The notes under the pieces: model-generated | Database searches by the model: none | What the model saw: the letters and a program-made list of their open reading frames with translations, nothing else | Told to the model about the DNA's origin: nothing | Part shown: one piece after another, positions 1 to 9,190 of the stretch | How positions within the stretch are numbered: position 1 is the first letter of the stretch | Layout: each line of letters starts with the position of its first letter | Program-made: the position numbers and the translations under genes | NCBI GenBank assembly: GCA_003225315.1 | Contig: QHZD01000019.1 | Location: forward strand, 324,311 to 388,310 | Length of the DNA stretch: 64,000 nucleotides | Direction: 5' to 3' | Source of the DNA: Acidobacteriota bacterium | Lineage (GTDB): Bacteria; Acidobacteriota; Terriglobia; Acidiferrales; UBA7541

Positions 1-1
1 C

Positions 2-1222
2 ACGGGATTTTTCGTTGACGCTAAAGGGCTCATCTTGACCAATCAGCACGTCGTGGCCAATTCGGAGTATTTGGCCGTCCAGTTTGATCGCACGCACAAA
101 GTCGTGGCCAAGCTGATTGCCGCCGATCCCCAGAAGGACGTCGCGTTGCTCTCCGTCAACATGGCCGCTTTGCCAAACGCTTCACCCGCGCCGCTGTATC
201 GGCCCGGGGCTGGCAGGACTCCTGTCCAGGAAGGCGAGCGCGTGTTTACCATCGGCAGCCCGCTCAGCCTCGATAAGATCATCACCACCGGCATCGTCAG
301 CAAGGTCGAGCCGCACACCGTCATGTCGGACATCAACATTAACCCGGGAAACTCTGGCGGGCCGCTCTTCAACGCTGCGGGCCAAGTCATCGGGTTGACT
401 ACCTTCGGCACACGCGGAGAAGGCGGGCCGGGCGTCTCCGGTATCGTGCGCATTGAAGAGGCGCTCGCGCTTCTCGATCAGAATCGCGCAAGCGCCAAGG
501 GTACACCGCCGCCGGGCGCGCTCCTTCCCGTCGAGCCTCTCACCCCTTATCCGATCGAAGGGCTCAAGGAAGCGTTGCGCGCGGAAAAATACGATTCGCG
601 CCCCTACTATTTCGCCGCCGGAGATTTCAATATCGCTCTTTCCACACCTCCCTTGGATTACCGCGAGCAGGAGGAGAAGCGGCTGCAAGCCGAGCGCGAG
701 CATAAGAAGCGCAACAAGAAACAACAAACCGCCGGCGAAAATACGGGCGATTCCGACGCGCCCAAGGACTGGGAACAGGAAGCCGGCGCGCATCCCGCGA
801 TATTCGCCATCTACGTGATGCCCAAGGCCAAGGAAGGCCTCGGATCGGCGTTCGGCCGCTCGTTCAGCCTGAATTCGGCGGCGAAGCTCAAGTTCAAGAC
901 CGATTTCCAGGCCATGAAACTGTTTTGTGGAAATAAGGAAGTGCTCCCGATCCATCCTGGCAAGGTTCCCGTAACCGTGTCGATCCAAAACCGGTTGGTA
1001 AAGATGGACGACTCTACCTACAAAGGAATTTACGTGTATTCGCCGGACTCCGTGAATCCGGACTGCGGCCAGGTGAAGCTGGAGATTTATTCCTCAAAGG
1101 GCGCGGAGCCTACTATCAGGGCTTTCGACGAGAAGACTGTTCAGCATGTCTGGGCGGATTTCGACGCCTTCCGCAAGGCCCAGGCCGCAGGCACTCAGTC
1201 AGCCTCCGCCGCAAAACCCTAG
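2..1222 (+). CDS. Trypsin-like (HtrA/S1C-type) serine protease, 5' end outside window
   Basis: Frame is open from the window edge (TGFFVDAKGLILTNQHVV...); NPGNSGGPLFNAAGQVIGLTTF contains the GNSGGP catalytic Ser motif. Confidence 0.85.
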   Translation, partial: TGFFVDAKGLILTNQHVVANSEYLAVQFDRTHKVVAKLIAADPQKDVALLSVNMAALPNASPAPLYRPGAGRTPVQEGERVFTIGSPLSLDKIITTGIVSKVEPHTVMSDININPGNSGGPLFNAAGQVIGLTTFGTRGEGGPGVSGIVRIEEALALLDQNRASAKGTPPPGALLPVEPLTPYPIEGLKEALRAEKYDSRPYYFAAGDFNIALSTPPLDYREQEEKRLQAEREHKKRNKKQQTAGENTGDSDAPKDWEQEAGAHPAIFAIYVMPKAKEGLGSAFGRSFSLNSAAKLKFKTDFQAMKLFCGNKEVLPIHPGKVPVTVSIQNRLVKMDDSTYKGIYVYSPDSVNPDCGQVKLEIYSSKGAEPTIRAFDEKTVQHVWADFDAFRKAQAAGTQSASAAKP

Positions 1223-1234
1223 GCTCATCTTCCT

Positions 1235-1260
1235 GTAGGGGCACGATACATCGTGCCCTT
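1235..1260 (+). repeat. GTAG-headed REP-like palindrome (GTAGGGGCACGATACATCGTGCCC)
   Basis: GTAG head plus GGGCACGAT-AC-ATCGTGCCC (9+2+9 palindrome). Confidence 0.85.
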
Positions 1261-1275
1261 CTTGGTCCCTTCCCC

Positions 1276-1302
1276 GTAGAGGCACGATACATCGTACCTC
1301 CT
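1276..1302 (+). repeat. Degenerate GTAG-headed REP-like palindrome
   Basis: GTAGAGGCACGATACATCGTACCTC, diverged copy of the 1235 element. Confidence 0.75.
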
Positions 1303-1869
1303 TCACTCGAATCTACTCGGCTTGATTCTTCCCTCTGGGTTTTCCCTGTCCCACTCCCATCGCTGGGGATTTTCGAGAATGTATCGGCTCGCGTCCGCGT
1401 ATTCTTTTCCATCCCTTAGCACCCGTTCAAAATAGTTTCGTTGCCAGATGTCATTGCTGCTGATTCCCAATTCTTTTTTTGCTCGGCGCGCAACCGCTGC
1501 CTTGAACGTCCGGACAACCGTCGGTATGGAGCCTTTCACCGGCTTTTGAAATTTTTCCGGAGTTCTCGCCTCCCGATCGAAGGGCACGATGTATCGTGCC
1601 CCTACGGTCAATCCAAGGATTCCGTGCATGTGATTCGGCATCACCACGAATTGGTCCGCCGATGCTCTTGGAAAATGTTCAGGAATCTCGATCCAACACG
1701 CTCGAACGATTTCTCCAAGTGGGCTCAAAATAATTCGTTCCTTGTCAATTTTGCCGAAAATACTCCTGCGTTCCGCGGCGCAAATCGTAATGAAATACGC
1801 CCCCGGTTCCGAATAGTCCGCTCCTCCCAATCGGATTGACCTACGATGAAGTTTCCGCTCTTCAGACAA
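1303..1869 (-). mobile_element. REP-associated tyrosine transposase (RAYT; IS200-like Y1 transposase family)
   Basis: Y1_Tnp hallmarks: YFITICAAERRSIFG, FVVMPNHMHGI (HUH), IWQRNYFERVLRDGKEYADASRYILENPQRW; flanked by REP palindromes. Confidence 0.9.
1581..1605 (-). repeat. REP-like palindrome inside the RAYT coding sequence
   Basis: Reverse complement reads GTAGGGGCACGATACATCGTGCCCT; translated in frame as VGARYIVP. Confidence 0.9.
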
Positions 1870-1974
1870 GCCAATTCACGCGCACTCTACCCATACTTTG
1901 CGATTTTACTCTCCCCGTACGGGCACGACACAACTTGCCCCGGCCGGCCGGTATCGTTCCATCCGTTTCTTCCC

Positions 1975-2400
1975 GTAGGGGCACGATACATCGTGCCCTT
2001 CTTAATCTCCGTGGCAACTCGGAACTTATCCCGACTGGGTCGGGATCGTTCCCTTCTTTAATCCCTGCCGTAGGGGCACGATACATCGTGCCCTTCTTAA
2101 TCTCCATGGCAACTCGGAACTTATCCCCACTGGGTCGGGATCGTTCCCTTCTTTAATCCCTGCCGTAGGGGCACGATACATCGTGCCCTTCTTAATCTCC
2201 GTGGCAACTCGGAACTTATCCCCACCGGGTCGGGATCGTTCCCTTCTTTAATCCCTGCCGTAGGGGCACGATACATCGTGCCCTTCTTCGTCTGCATGGC
2301 AACTCGGAATTTGTCCCTACTGGTCGGGATTATGCCCTTCTTTAATCCCTTCCCGTAGGGGCACGATACATCGTGCCCTTCTTCGTCTCCGTGGCAAATC
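1975..2400 (+). repeat. REP/BIME-like tandem array, five GTAG-headed palindromes with 95-bp period
   Basis: GTAGGGGCACGATACATCGTGCCCTTCTT starts at 1975, 2070, 2165, 2260 and 2355; a second hairpin (CCCGACTGGGTCGGG type) lies between copies. Confidence 0.92.
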
Positions 2401-2723
2401 CCGCTCATCGTCGGCCGTATAGGCGCCGGACGGCCGTCCTCAATTCCTTTGCTTCCAGGCGTCCTCCGATTTGCTCGTTGGGAAATGCCATAACTTCTTT
2501 GGTGGCGGCAAAACGCTCTTCGCTCGCGGTCAGCGAGCCATGAATGAAGTCGTCTCGCGGTAAGCGCGCATTCTGCGCCCCCGCACGCTTCGCCGGGGCG
2601 AGCCCTGAAAAATCGAAGGTCCCGGCCTTGTCGGGAAGACCCGCTCTTTTCTTTTCCCCCCGTTCTGTTTATCAATACTTCATTCCACTCCACCCAGCGC
2701 TCTAAATCACGAGATTCCTAGCC

Positions 2724-3812
2724 CTAGACTTTAGGCCGTGGCTTACCTGCCTTCGATGATCGCAAAGGTATTCCCACTGCACCAGCCAGCCGTTGCCGGA
2801 ACTCTTCCCAATCTCTACCTTTGCGTTCGAGCAGCTCCGTAACGTCAAACCATTCTGTTGTGGTCTGCGATTCCTGCTCTAGCTTGCGCATTTCCAAGCC
2901 CGTCTTTGAGATGATTGTCCAAAAATCCTTGAAGCCTTTTTGTCTTGCTTTCAAGTGTGACTTCTCCGCTTCACCCGCACGATTGTGAGCGTTACTAACA
3001 TCTGTTCCGCCCTTCACTTCGATAGCGACCTTGCTGTGAATGTGGTCCTCAACTTTTTCCTGCACGCTAACATCAGGGTCGTGCGAGAGACTAACGAAAA
3101 CCGTCCGGTCGGACGCATTTTTCAACGTTAGCCGATTCGGTTCTTTCTTCGTTAGGGCCTTTTCAAGGATTTCAGTGATGGCAAGGAAGATTTCTTGCAT
3201 CGCTTTCTTGCCAATCTGCGTATTGTTAGAACCTTGTAACTGCGAGCCGAACGTGAGCAGAGGCAGTTCACGTAAGTCTCTGTCAGTGAAGTTAGGGATC
3301 TGGCGAACGAGATGAGCGAGCGGGTCGGCCATTGCAGCGCAAAAATCTGGAATGTGGGTTTGCTGTTTCTTGGACATCGCGCCCATCTCTTCCATGCGCT
3401 TGAAGAGTCCCATGCCTGTTGCTCCTTTATAAAAGCATTTCTGAGGGGCTCCAAGAAGAAGACGGTAGTAGCCAATCAGAGTAGGCTTGGTTTCTATAAC
3501 GCAAGGCACAGGAAACACATATTCATCACGCAGACCGGCTGCCGCGAGCAACTTCCGCACATCGGCTGGCACGTAGTCAGCAATTTGATTCTTGACTCTG
3601 TTTTGGTCGAGATTCCTCAGCGCTTCAGAAAGCGCATCCATGAAATACTTTTTGCGTGCCGCAACCAGTAGCTGATGGAATCCTAGCTGACGGGACGCAC
3701 CAGGAGGTTTGAAAAAACGTTTAGTTTCAGCACTTGACGCCGACTTGGCTGGCTTGGAATTCACAATGTTCGGTACTACTCGCACTTTTTGGATTTGCGA
3801 AACACAAGCCAA
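2724..3812 (-). CDS. Type II restriction endonuclease, XcyI/Cfr9I-like (PD-(D/E)XK)
   Basis: Overlaps and follows a methyltransferase gene; VAIEVKGGTD looks like a PD-(D/E)XK core; DYVPADVRKLLAAAGLRDEYVFPVPCVIETKPTLIGYYRLLLG resembles recalled XcyI-family sequence (recall only). Confidence 0.6.
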   Translation of the reverse strand: MACVSQIQKVRVVPNIVNSKPAKSASSAETKRFFKPPGASRQLGFHQLLVAARKKYFMDALSEALRNLDQNRVKNQIADYVPADVRKLLAAAGLRDEYVFPVPCVIETKPTLIGYYRLLLGAPQKCFYKGATGMGLFKRMEEMGAMSKKQQTHIPDFCAAMADPLAHLVRQIPNFTDRDLRELPLLTFGSQLQGSNNTQIGKKAMQEIFLAITEILEKALTKKEPNRLTLKNASDRTVFVSLSHDPDVSVQEKVEDHIHSKVAIEVKGGTDVSNAHNRAGEAEKSHLKARQKGFKDFWTIISKTGLEMRKLEQESQTTTEWFDVTELLERKGRDWEEFRQRLAGAVGIPLRSSKAGKPRPKV

Positions 3813-4504
3813 TAGCAGTGCTGCCTTCTGCTATGGTGCGCATTTTTCCATTTTGGGTCGATGATTGGACCTTTGCGAATTTTTATAATGCAGTCGCAGG
3901 CAGTCAGACCTGCTTCACGAGCGGAGTTTATGAAATCAAGGTGTGCCCACTGGTAGCGATGGTGATGAACGTAGTCAGCTATCTTACAGAGTAGAATGCC
4001 TTCTGTCCTCAATACACGGCAGGTTTCTTTCAAGAAAGGCGGAAACGTGTGAGAGAAAGTGTAGTTATTTTCTTTCGACGAATTCAGCACTAGACCAAAC
4101 CGCGTGTTGAAGTCCTTCGACTTGTCTTTTCCCTGATTAGGAATATGTGGTGGATCATAGACCACGACGTCAAAACAGGCATCACGGAACGGCATCCTAG
4201 AATTGTCAGCAATAATCGCGGGGCGGTGACGCGGGTCGATGTCTATGCCAATAACTGGCCGCTTGCTGCCTCTCCAAAACCTGCCCCCATTGACGGTAGC
4301 GTCCAGAATTCTACGTGGTCTCTTTCGGGGATAGAACGCAAGCAGGCGTTCGATCAGTTCTGCGTCCTCTCCGTACCACACTGACGCCAGTGGGACGTAA
4401 CCGGAGTCTTTTTCCGTTGAGGCCGGGGTCTTTCGCTTGGTGAGTGGAAATAATGTAAGAGCTGTCGCCATCTCTTTCGTGATTAACCTACACGCCGGCG
4501 TCAC
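3776..4504 (-). CDS. DNA methyltransferase (modification partner), SAM-dependent
   Basis: ILDATVNGGRFW (motif I region), VVVYDPPHIPN (DPPY-like motif IV); stop overlaps the start of the nuclease ORF by 37 bp. Confidence 0.75.
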   Translation of the reverse strand: MTPACRLITKEMATALTLFPLTKRKTPASTEKDSGYVPLASVWYGEDAELIERLLAFYPRKRPRRILDATVNGGRFWRGSKRPVIGIDIDPRHRPAIIADNSRMPFRDACFDVVVYDPPHIPNQGKDKSKDFNTRFGLVLNSSKENNYTFSHTFPPFLKETCRVLRTEGILLCKIADYVHHHRYQWAHLDFINSAREAGLTACDCIIKIRKGPIIDPKWKNAHHSRRQHCYWLVFRKSKKCE

Positions 4505-4780
4505 GATGACGCAACTGAGAAACGATACAGCCTGTGGATTTCTAAATCACAAATCACAACAAACCGCATTCTACACCAAATGGCGAACAAATAACGAAAA
4601 TATTACGGTAGATTACGGGTTAGGGATGCCCTGCGCAACAGGCCTCCTAGGACCACTATTGTCGCCAGCAATATTTCAGGGTCTTTGGCTTACGATGCGG
4701 GACCACGGACGGAGCGAACGAATGTGCAAGAATCATGCTACATGCTACGCCACAGCATCCAAACCACTTACAAGTAATTC

Positions 4781-4808
4781 TTGACAAACGGTACCAATAT
4801 GCTATAAT
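4781..4808 (+). promoter_or_regulatory. Consensus sigma70-type promoter
   Basis: TTGACA (4781-4786), 16-nt spacer, TATAAT (4803-4808). Confidence 0.7.
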
Positions 4809-4814
4809 GGCTTG

Positions 4815-5060
4815 GTTGATTTGGCACGATCTTCCCGCCTGTCCGCCACAGCTCCGGCGATCGTAAGATCCCAACCTTGTGCAAAGGAAATGCCCTGCGA
4901 ACCATGTGCGTCTTTCGTGCGCCATTCCCATCCCCCATGCAACTGTTGGGCATCCCGGTTTCCGTACCGGGGCTTGCCCTTAAGGCGGTCCTTCTCACTG
5001 CCTCAACAGTAGATCCTCGCCTCTCCCACGTTGCACAATTCTTGTGCAACGTAAGCCCCT
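4815..5060 (+). ncRNA. Candidate structured RNA / long leader downstream of consensus promoter
   Basis: No convincing ORF; several hairpins (GATCTT/AAGATC, GGGCATCCCGG/CCGGGGCTTGCCC, ACGTTGCACAA-TTC-TTGTGCAACGT). Confidence 0.3.
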
Positions 5061-5446
5061 TTAGGATCAACACTTCCAAAAATGTATCAAAACAATCGAC
5101 TTTAACTCCGTTTAAAATGAACACTTATGAAAAATCGGCCGGGTGGGGGAGGATGCATTTCCTCCTTCCTCCAATCGTTCACGCGGCACGTGCCAAGAGA
5201 CTCAACTCCTTTCCCTTTATACAGTTGCGCACTCTCTTGCCGTTTTTTGCACCAGCTCAAAACTCAACCCTTTTATTTTCAAGCAATTCCGCACTCTTTC
5301 GCAAAAACACATGGGGTGGGGTGTCTCAACTTTTCGCAATGAACCTCTCGCCATGCGCCTTGCCTTTTCCCTGCGGATGTATTCTATTTATGCCGCGCTC
5401 GGCAGCTGGGTTCAGCAGCAGGCCGCCAGCCGCTTCCAAGACAGGC

Positions 5447-7150
5447 ATGTCCACGGACGACAGCAACACAAATCAACCGGAAACGCCACACAACGGCTTC
5501 CTGTCCCGCTACGCCTTCAGCACCGATCACAAAACCATCGGCCTCAACTATTTGTGGCTTGCTTTGTTCAGCGTTTTTCTCGGCATGGCCATGTCGCTGC
5601 TCATGCGCATCCATCTGGCTTGGCCGGGAGTGCATCTCCCGTTCCTCTCCAGCCTCGGCAATTTGCCGGATCGCTTTGCCGCACTCACTACGCTTCATGG
5701 TTCGCTGATGGTTTTTCTGGTGCTCACCGCCGCGCCCCAAGCTGGCTTCGGAAACTATTTCCTGCCCCTGCAGATCGGCGCGCGCGAAATGGCTTTCCCC
5801 ACGCTGAACCTTCTCGCGTTCTGGCTCACAGTAGCCTCGCTCTTTGGCATGACCGCGACGTTCTTCCTTTCTCCGCAATCCGCCATCACGCTTTGGATCG
5901 TCAGCGTCGCCATCTTTTGCGCCGCCTCTCTCCTCAACGCGCTCAATTTCACCGTTACGACGATCGATCTCCGCGCCCCTGGCATGACGCTGCCGCGGCT
6001 TCCACTCACCGTCTGGGCCTGGTTCATCAACGCCATTCTCGGCGCGTTAATTTTCAGCATTCTCCTGGCGGTCTGTGTTTGCCTGCTCTCCGATCGCGTC
6101 TTCAGCACACACTTTTTTCCCCTACTGAATTTCGTTGCCAATCAACGGTCGGGCGTCATCCCCAACGCCGTCCCCGTGCTTTGGCAGCGCCTGTTCTGGT
6201 TTTTCGCGCAAGCCGAAGTCTACGTCGCCATGCTTCCATGCTTCGGCTTAACGACGCATCTGATTTCCACGTTTTCCCGCAAGCCGGTTTGGAAAGAGCG
6301 CCTCGTGGTTCTGGCGCTGTGCGGCGTGGGCCTCTTCGGTTTTTGTGTTTGGGGTCAGCATATGTTTTCCAGCGGTATGAACCCCTTTTCGCCGCTGGTT
6401 TTTTCGCTGCTGGCTTCTTCGCTTGGTCTGCCTGCCACGATCCTCGTCGTCTGTTGGTTCGGCACACTATGGAACGCGCGCCTCCAGCTCAACACCGCCA
6501 TGCTTTTCGCGCTCGGTTTCATTTCGCTTTTTCTCTCCGGCGGGCTCTCCGGAATTTTCCTGGCGCGCCACGATCTCGCCGCCGCTGCCGCCGTCAGCGA
6601 CGATTTCGTCACCGGCCATTTCCATCTGGTCATGGGCGTCGCCGCGACGTTCGCCATTCTTGGCGCGCTGTTTTTCTGGTTTCCCAAACTTTTTGGCCGC
6701 CGCCTGAACGAGCCGCTCGGCAAACTTCATTTCTGGCTGACCTTCGCTGGCGTCTACTGCGTTTTCATGCCGATGCACTGGCTCGGTCTCATCGCCCATT
6801 CGCGCGTTTCACCGAACGGGGATACGACTTCCATCGCCGCGCCCGGCTCTTCGATCCACACGTTCATCACGGTCGCAATTCTCCTCACTGTTTTCGCGCA
6901 AGGGCTGTTCCTCATCAATTTTCTGTGGAGTCTCTTCCGCGGCGAAAAAGTTGTGGAATGCAATCCGTGGCGTGCCACCACGCTCGAATGGAGCGTCTCT
7001 TCACCGCCGCCCGCCGACGATTTTGGCGCGACCGACCCAGTGGTGTATCGTGGGGCTTACGAGTTCAGCGCGCCGGATGCGGCCGACGATTTCGTGCCCC
7101 AACATCTTGCGCCAGAGCAAGTGGTCAAGGCACGCAAGGCTGGAGAGTAG
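5447..7150 (+). CDS. Heme-copper oxidase subunit I homologue (COX1-like), Cu_B site altered
   Basis: LFWFFAQAEVYVAMLP, FCVWGQHMFSSGMNP, DDFVTGHFHLVMGVAA, TTLHGSLMVFLV align to COX1 motifs; start chosen at MSTDDSNTNQPETPHNGFLSRYAFSTDHKTIG. Confidence 0.85.
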   Translation: MSTDDSNTNQPETPHNGFLSRYAFSTDHKTIGLNYLWLALFSVFLGMAMSLLMRIHLAWPGVHLPFLSSLGNLPDRFAALTTLHGSLMVFLVLTAAPQAGFGNYFLPLQIGAREMAFPTLNLLAFWLTVASLFGMTATFFLSPQSAITLWIVSVAIFCAASLLNALNFTVTTIDLRAPGMTLPRLPLTVWAWFINAILGALIFSILLAVCVCLLSDRVFSTHFFPLLNFVANQRSGVIPNAVPVLWQRLFWFFAQAEVYVAMLPCFGLTTHLISTFSRKPVWKERLVVLALCGVGLFGFCVWGQHMFSSGMNPFSPLVFSLLASSLGLPATILVVCWFGTLWNARLQLNTAMLFALGFISLFLSGGLSGIFLARHDLAAAAAVSDDFVTGHFHLVMGVAATFAILGALFFWFPKLFGRRLNEPLGKLHFWLTFAGVYCVFMPMHWLGLIAHSRVSPNGDTTSIAAPGSSIHTFITVAILLTVFAQGLFLINFLWSLFRGEKVVECNPWRATTLEWSVSSPPPADDFGATDPVVYRGAYEFSAPDAADDFVPQHLAPEQVVKARKAGE

Positions 7151-7177
7151 ACTTCCGGGAGTAAAGAAAGTTTTGCC

Positions 7178-7861
7178 ATGCCGGGCACAACCGCAGTTCC
7201 GGAAATTGAAGCCATCGTCGAAGACATCGGCGGTGGCGGCGGCGGCCCACTCCTACCTCCAGACGGAGGTGATGACGGCGATGGAGGCGGCGACGATCAC
7301 AATCGCCGCCGCAGGTGGTCCCCTTCGCCGAAACGTTACTCGACTGCGATTACGATTGGCATCGTTTCGATTTTGATGTTTTTTATGGCCCTGTCCAGCG
7401 CTTTCATCGTTTTGCGCCGCGGCAGCGACCTGTGGATGACTGTCCACCTTCCGCGCATTCTCTGGGCCAACACCTGCGTTCTCCTCGCGAGCAGTTTCAC
7501 TCTGGAATCCGCGCGCCAGCGGCTCTATCTTGCAGATGCTTCCGGCTTCCGCAAGTTTTGGTTAGCGACCACGGTGCTTGGTTTTCTTTTTGTGGCCGGG
7601 CAACTCGTTGCGTGGCGCCAGCTTGTTGCGCAAGGTGTATACATCGCCAGCAACCAGGCCAGCAGCTTCTTCTATATTTTCACCGGCGCTCACGCAGTTC
7701 ACCTGCTGGGGGGCGTCGGGGCTCTGCTTTTTGTTGCGTTCCGCAAATTTGAAAAGACAAAGATTTCGCTTCCGGCAGCAGCGGAAATCACTTCTTACTA
7801 CTGGCATTTTATGGATGGACTTTGGATTTTCCTGCTAGCTCTTCTTTATCTTGGAAAATGA
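7178..7861 (+). CDS. Cytochrome c oxidase subunit III-like
   Basis: FYIFTGAHAVHLLGGVGALLF and SYYWHFMDGLWIFLLALLYL are COX3 signatures. Confidence 0.85.
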   Translation: MPGTTAVPEIEAIVEDIGGGGGGPLLPPDGGDDGDGGGDDHNRRRRWSPSPKRYSTAITIGIVSILMFFMALSSAFIVLRRGSDLWMTVHLPRILWANTCVLLASSFTLESARQRLYLADASGFRKFWLATTVLGFLFVAGQLVAWRQLVAQGVYIASNQASSFFYIFTGAHAVHLLGGVGALLFVAFRKFEKTKISLPAAAEITSYYWHFMDGLWIFLLALLYLGK

Positions 7862-7891
7862 ATCTGTGATTTTCGAAAACATTTCAGAAAT

Positions 7892-9031
7892 TCAACACTT
7901 CAGAAATTCGGCGACTGTTTCCACCACTCGCGCGATCTGCTCTTTTCGCAATTCCGGATACATCGGCAGCGAAAGGACTTCCTGCGCCGCCCTTTCCGCG
8001 TGCGGAAAGTCACCAGCCTTGTGGCCGAGCGACGCGTAGAGCGGCTGCAGATGCAGCGGGTAAGGATAGTAGACGGTGCTGCCGATTTTTCTCTCGCTCA
8101 AAAATTTCTGGAGTGCGTCGCGCCGCTCCACGCGAATCGTATATTGGTGGTAGACGTGGTCGAATCCCTCCGGCGCGAGCGGCGGCATGACGCCGGGAAT
8201 TTGCGAGAAAAGGCGGTTGTATTCGGCGGCGTGCGCTTGGCGGGCGCGCTGCCAATTCGAGAGATGCCTCAACTTTACGCGCAGAATCGCCGCCTGGATT
8301 TCGTCGAGGCGGCTGTTCCAGCCAGGTTCCGTGCTGCGATATTTTTCTGACTGGCCGTGATTGCGGAGCGTTCGGATGCGCTCGGCGAGTTTCGCTGAGT
8401 TCGTTACCACCATTCCCGCGTCGCCGTATGCGCCAAGATTTTTCGTGGGATAAAAACTAACGCACGCTGCGTCGCCGAGCGAGCCCGTCCGGCGCCCTTT
8501 GTACGACGCGCCGATAGCCTGCGCATTGTCCTCGATGACCGGCAATTTGCGCGCCTTTGCGAACGCCAGGATGGGATCCATGTCCGCCGCGAGGCCGTAG
8601 AGATGGACGACGACGATGGCTCGCGTGCGCGGAGTGACGCGGCGTTCGAATTCGGCGGAATCAATGTTGTAAATGTCCGGGCGAATGTCCGCGAAAATCG
8701 GCTTCGCGCCGAGAGCGCTGACGGCGCTTCCCGTAGCCACAAATGTAAACGGTGGCACGAGCACTTCGTCGCCCGCCTGAACACCGCACGCGCGCAAAGC
8801 CAGAATCAGAGCGTCCGTTCCGGAAGCAACGCCGACGCCGTGAGTGACTCCGCAGAGCTTGGCGATTTCGTCTTCCAGCGCGGCCCCTTCGCGGCCCAGC
8901 ACGAATTGCTGCGAGGCCATCACCCGCTCCACGGCCATTCGAATCTCGGCGCCAATCGCGGCGTACTGCGCCGAGAGATCGAGCTGCGGCACTGGTTCGA
9001 GCGGAGAACTGATTTGAGGCTGCGCGGTCAT
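7892..9031 (-). CDS. DegT/DnrJ/EryC1/StrS family aminotransferase
   Basis: [79 protein letters not shown]. Confidence 0.92.
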   Translation of the reverse strand: MTAQPQISSPLEPVPQLDLSAQYAAIGAEIRMAVERVMASQQFVLGREGAALEDEIAKLCGVTHGVGVASGTDALILALRACGVQAGDEVLVPPFTFVATGSAVSALGAKPIFADIRPDIYNIDSAEFERRVTPRTRAIVVVHLYGLAADMDPILAFAKARKLPVIEDNAQAIGASYKGRRTGSLGDAACVSFYPTKNLGAYGDAGMVVTNSAKLAERIRTLRNHGQSEKYRSTEPGWNSRLDEIQAAILRVKLRHLSNWQRARQAHAAEYNRLFSQIPGVMPPLAPEGFDHVYHQYTIRVERRDALQKFLSERKIGSTVYYPYPLHLQPLYASLGHKAGDFPHAERAAQEVLSLPMYPELRKEQIARVVETVAEFLKC

Positions 9032-9130
9032 GGCTTTGCGGCGCGTCCAGTATACGTCAATCTGGTTTTGGCTTCGGGCAAGGCAGGATTTGCAAACTAG
9101 CCCGGTACGCGCCCCTGCGAAGAAAAGCAC

Positions 9131-9153
9131 GGGTCTGAAGACCCGCCACTACA
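9131..9153 (-). repeat. GTAG-headed REP-like palindrome variant (TGTAGTGGCGGGTCTTCAGACCC)
   Basis: GGGTCTGAAGACCC palindrome followed by GCCACTACA. Confidence 0.55.
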
Positions 9154-9190
9154 AACAGCGCGGCTCCCCTATAATGATGCGGCTTCGAAA

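Noticed and set aside
182-988. 268-aa minus-strand ORF over the protease gene
   Set aside because: Antisense shadow of the trypsin-like protease reading frame.
1975-2400. CRISPR array
   Set aside because: Period is constant but the spacers are copies of one another, units are 95 bp and palindromic, and no cas genes are present; fits REP/BIME.
1836-2693. Overlapping ORFs across the 1.8-2.7 kb region (e.g. VGARYIVPFLISMATRNL, KKGTMYRAPTAGIKEGND)
   Set aside because: They are translations of the 95-bp REP array in different frames, not genes.
4815-5060. Firm 6S RNA call
   Set aside because: I could not reproduce the 6S closing stem and central bubble by eye; left as an unclassified candidate RNA.
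5143-7164. 673-aa ORF overlapping the COX1-like gene
   Set aside because: Arg/Pro/His-rich shadow frame of the COX1 gene, which has clear family motifs.
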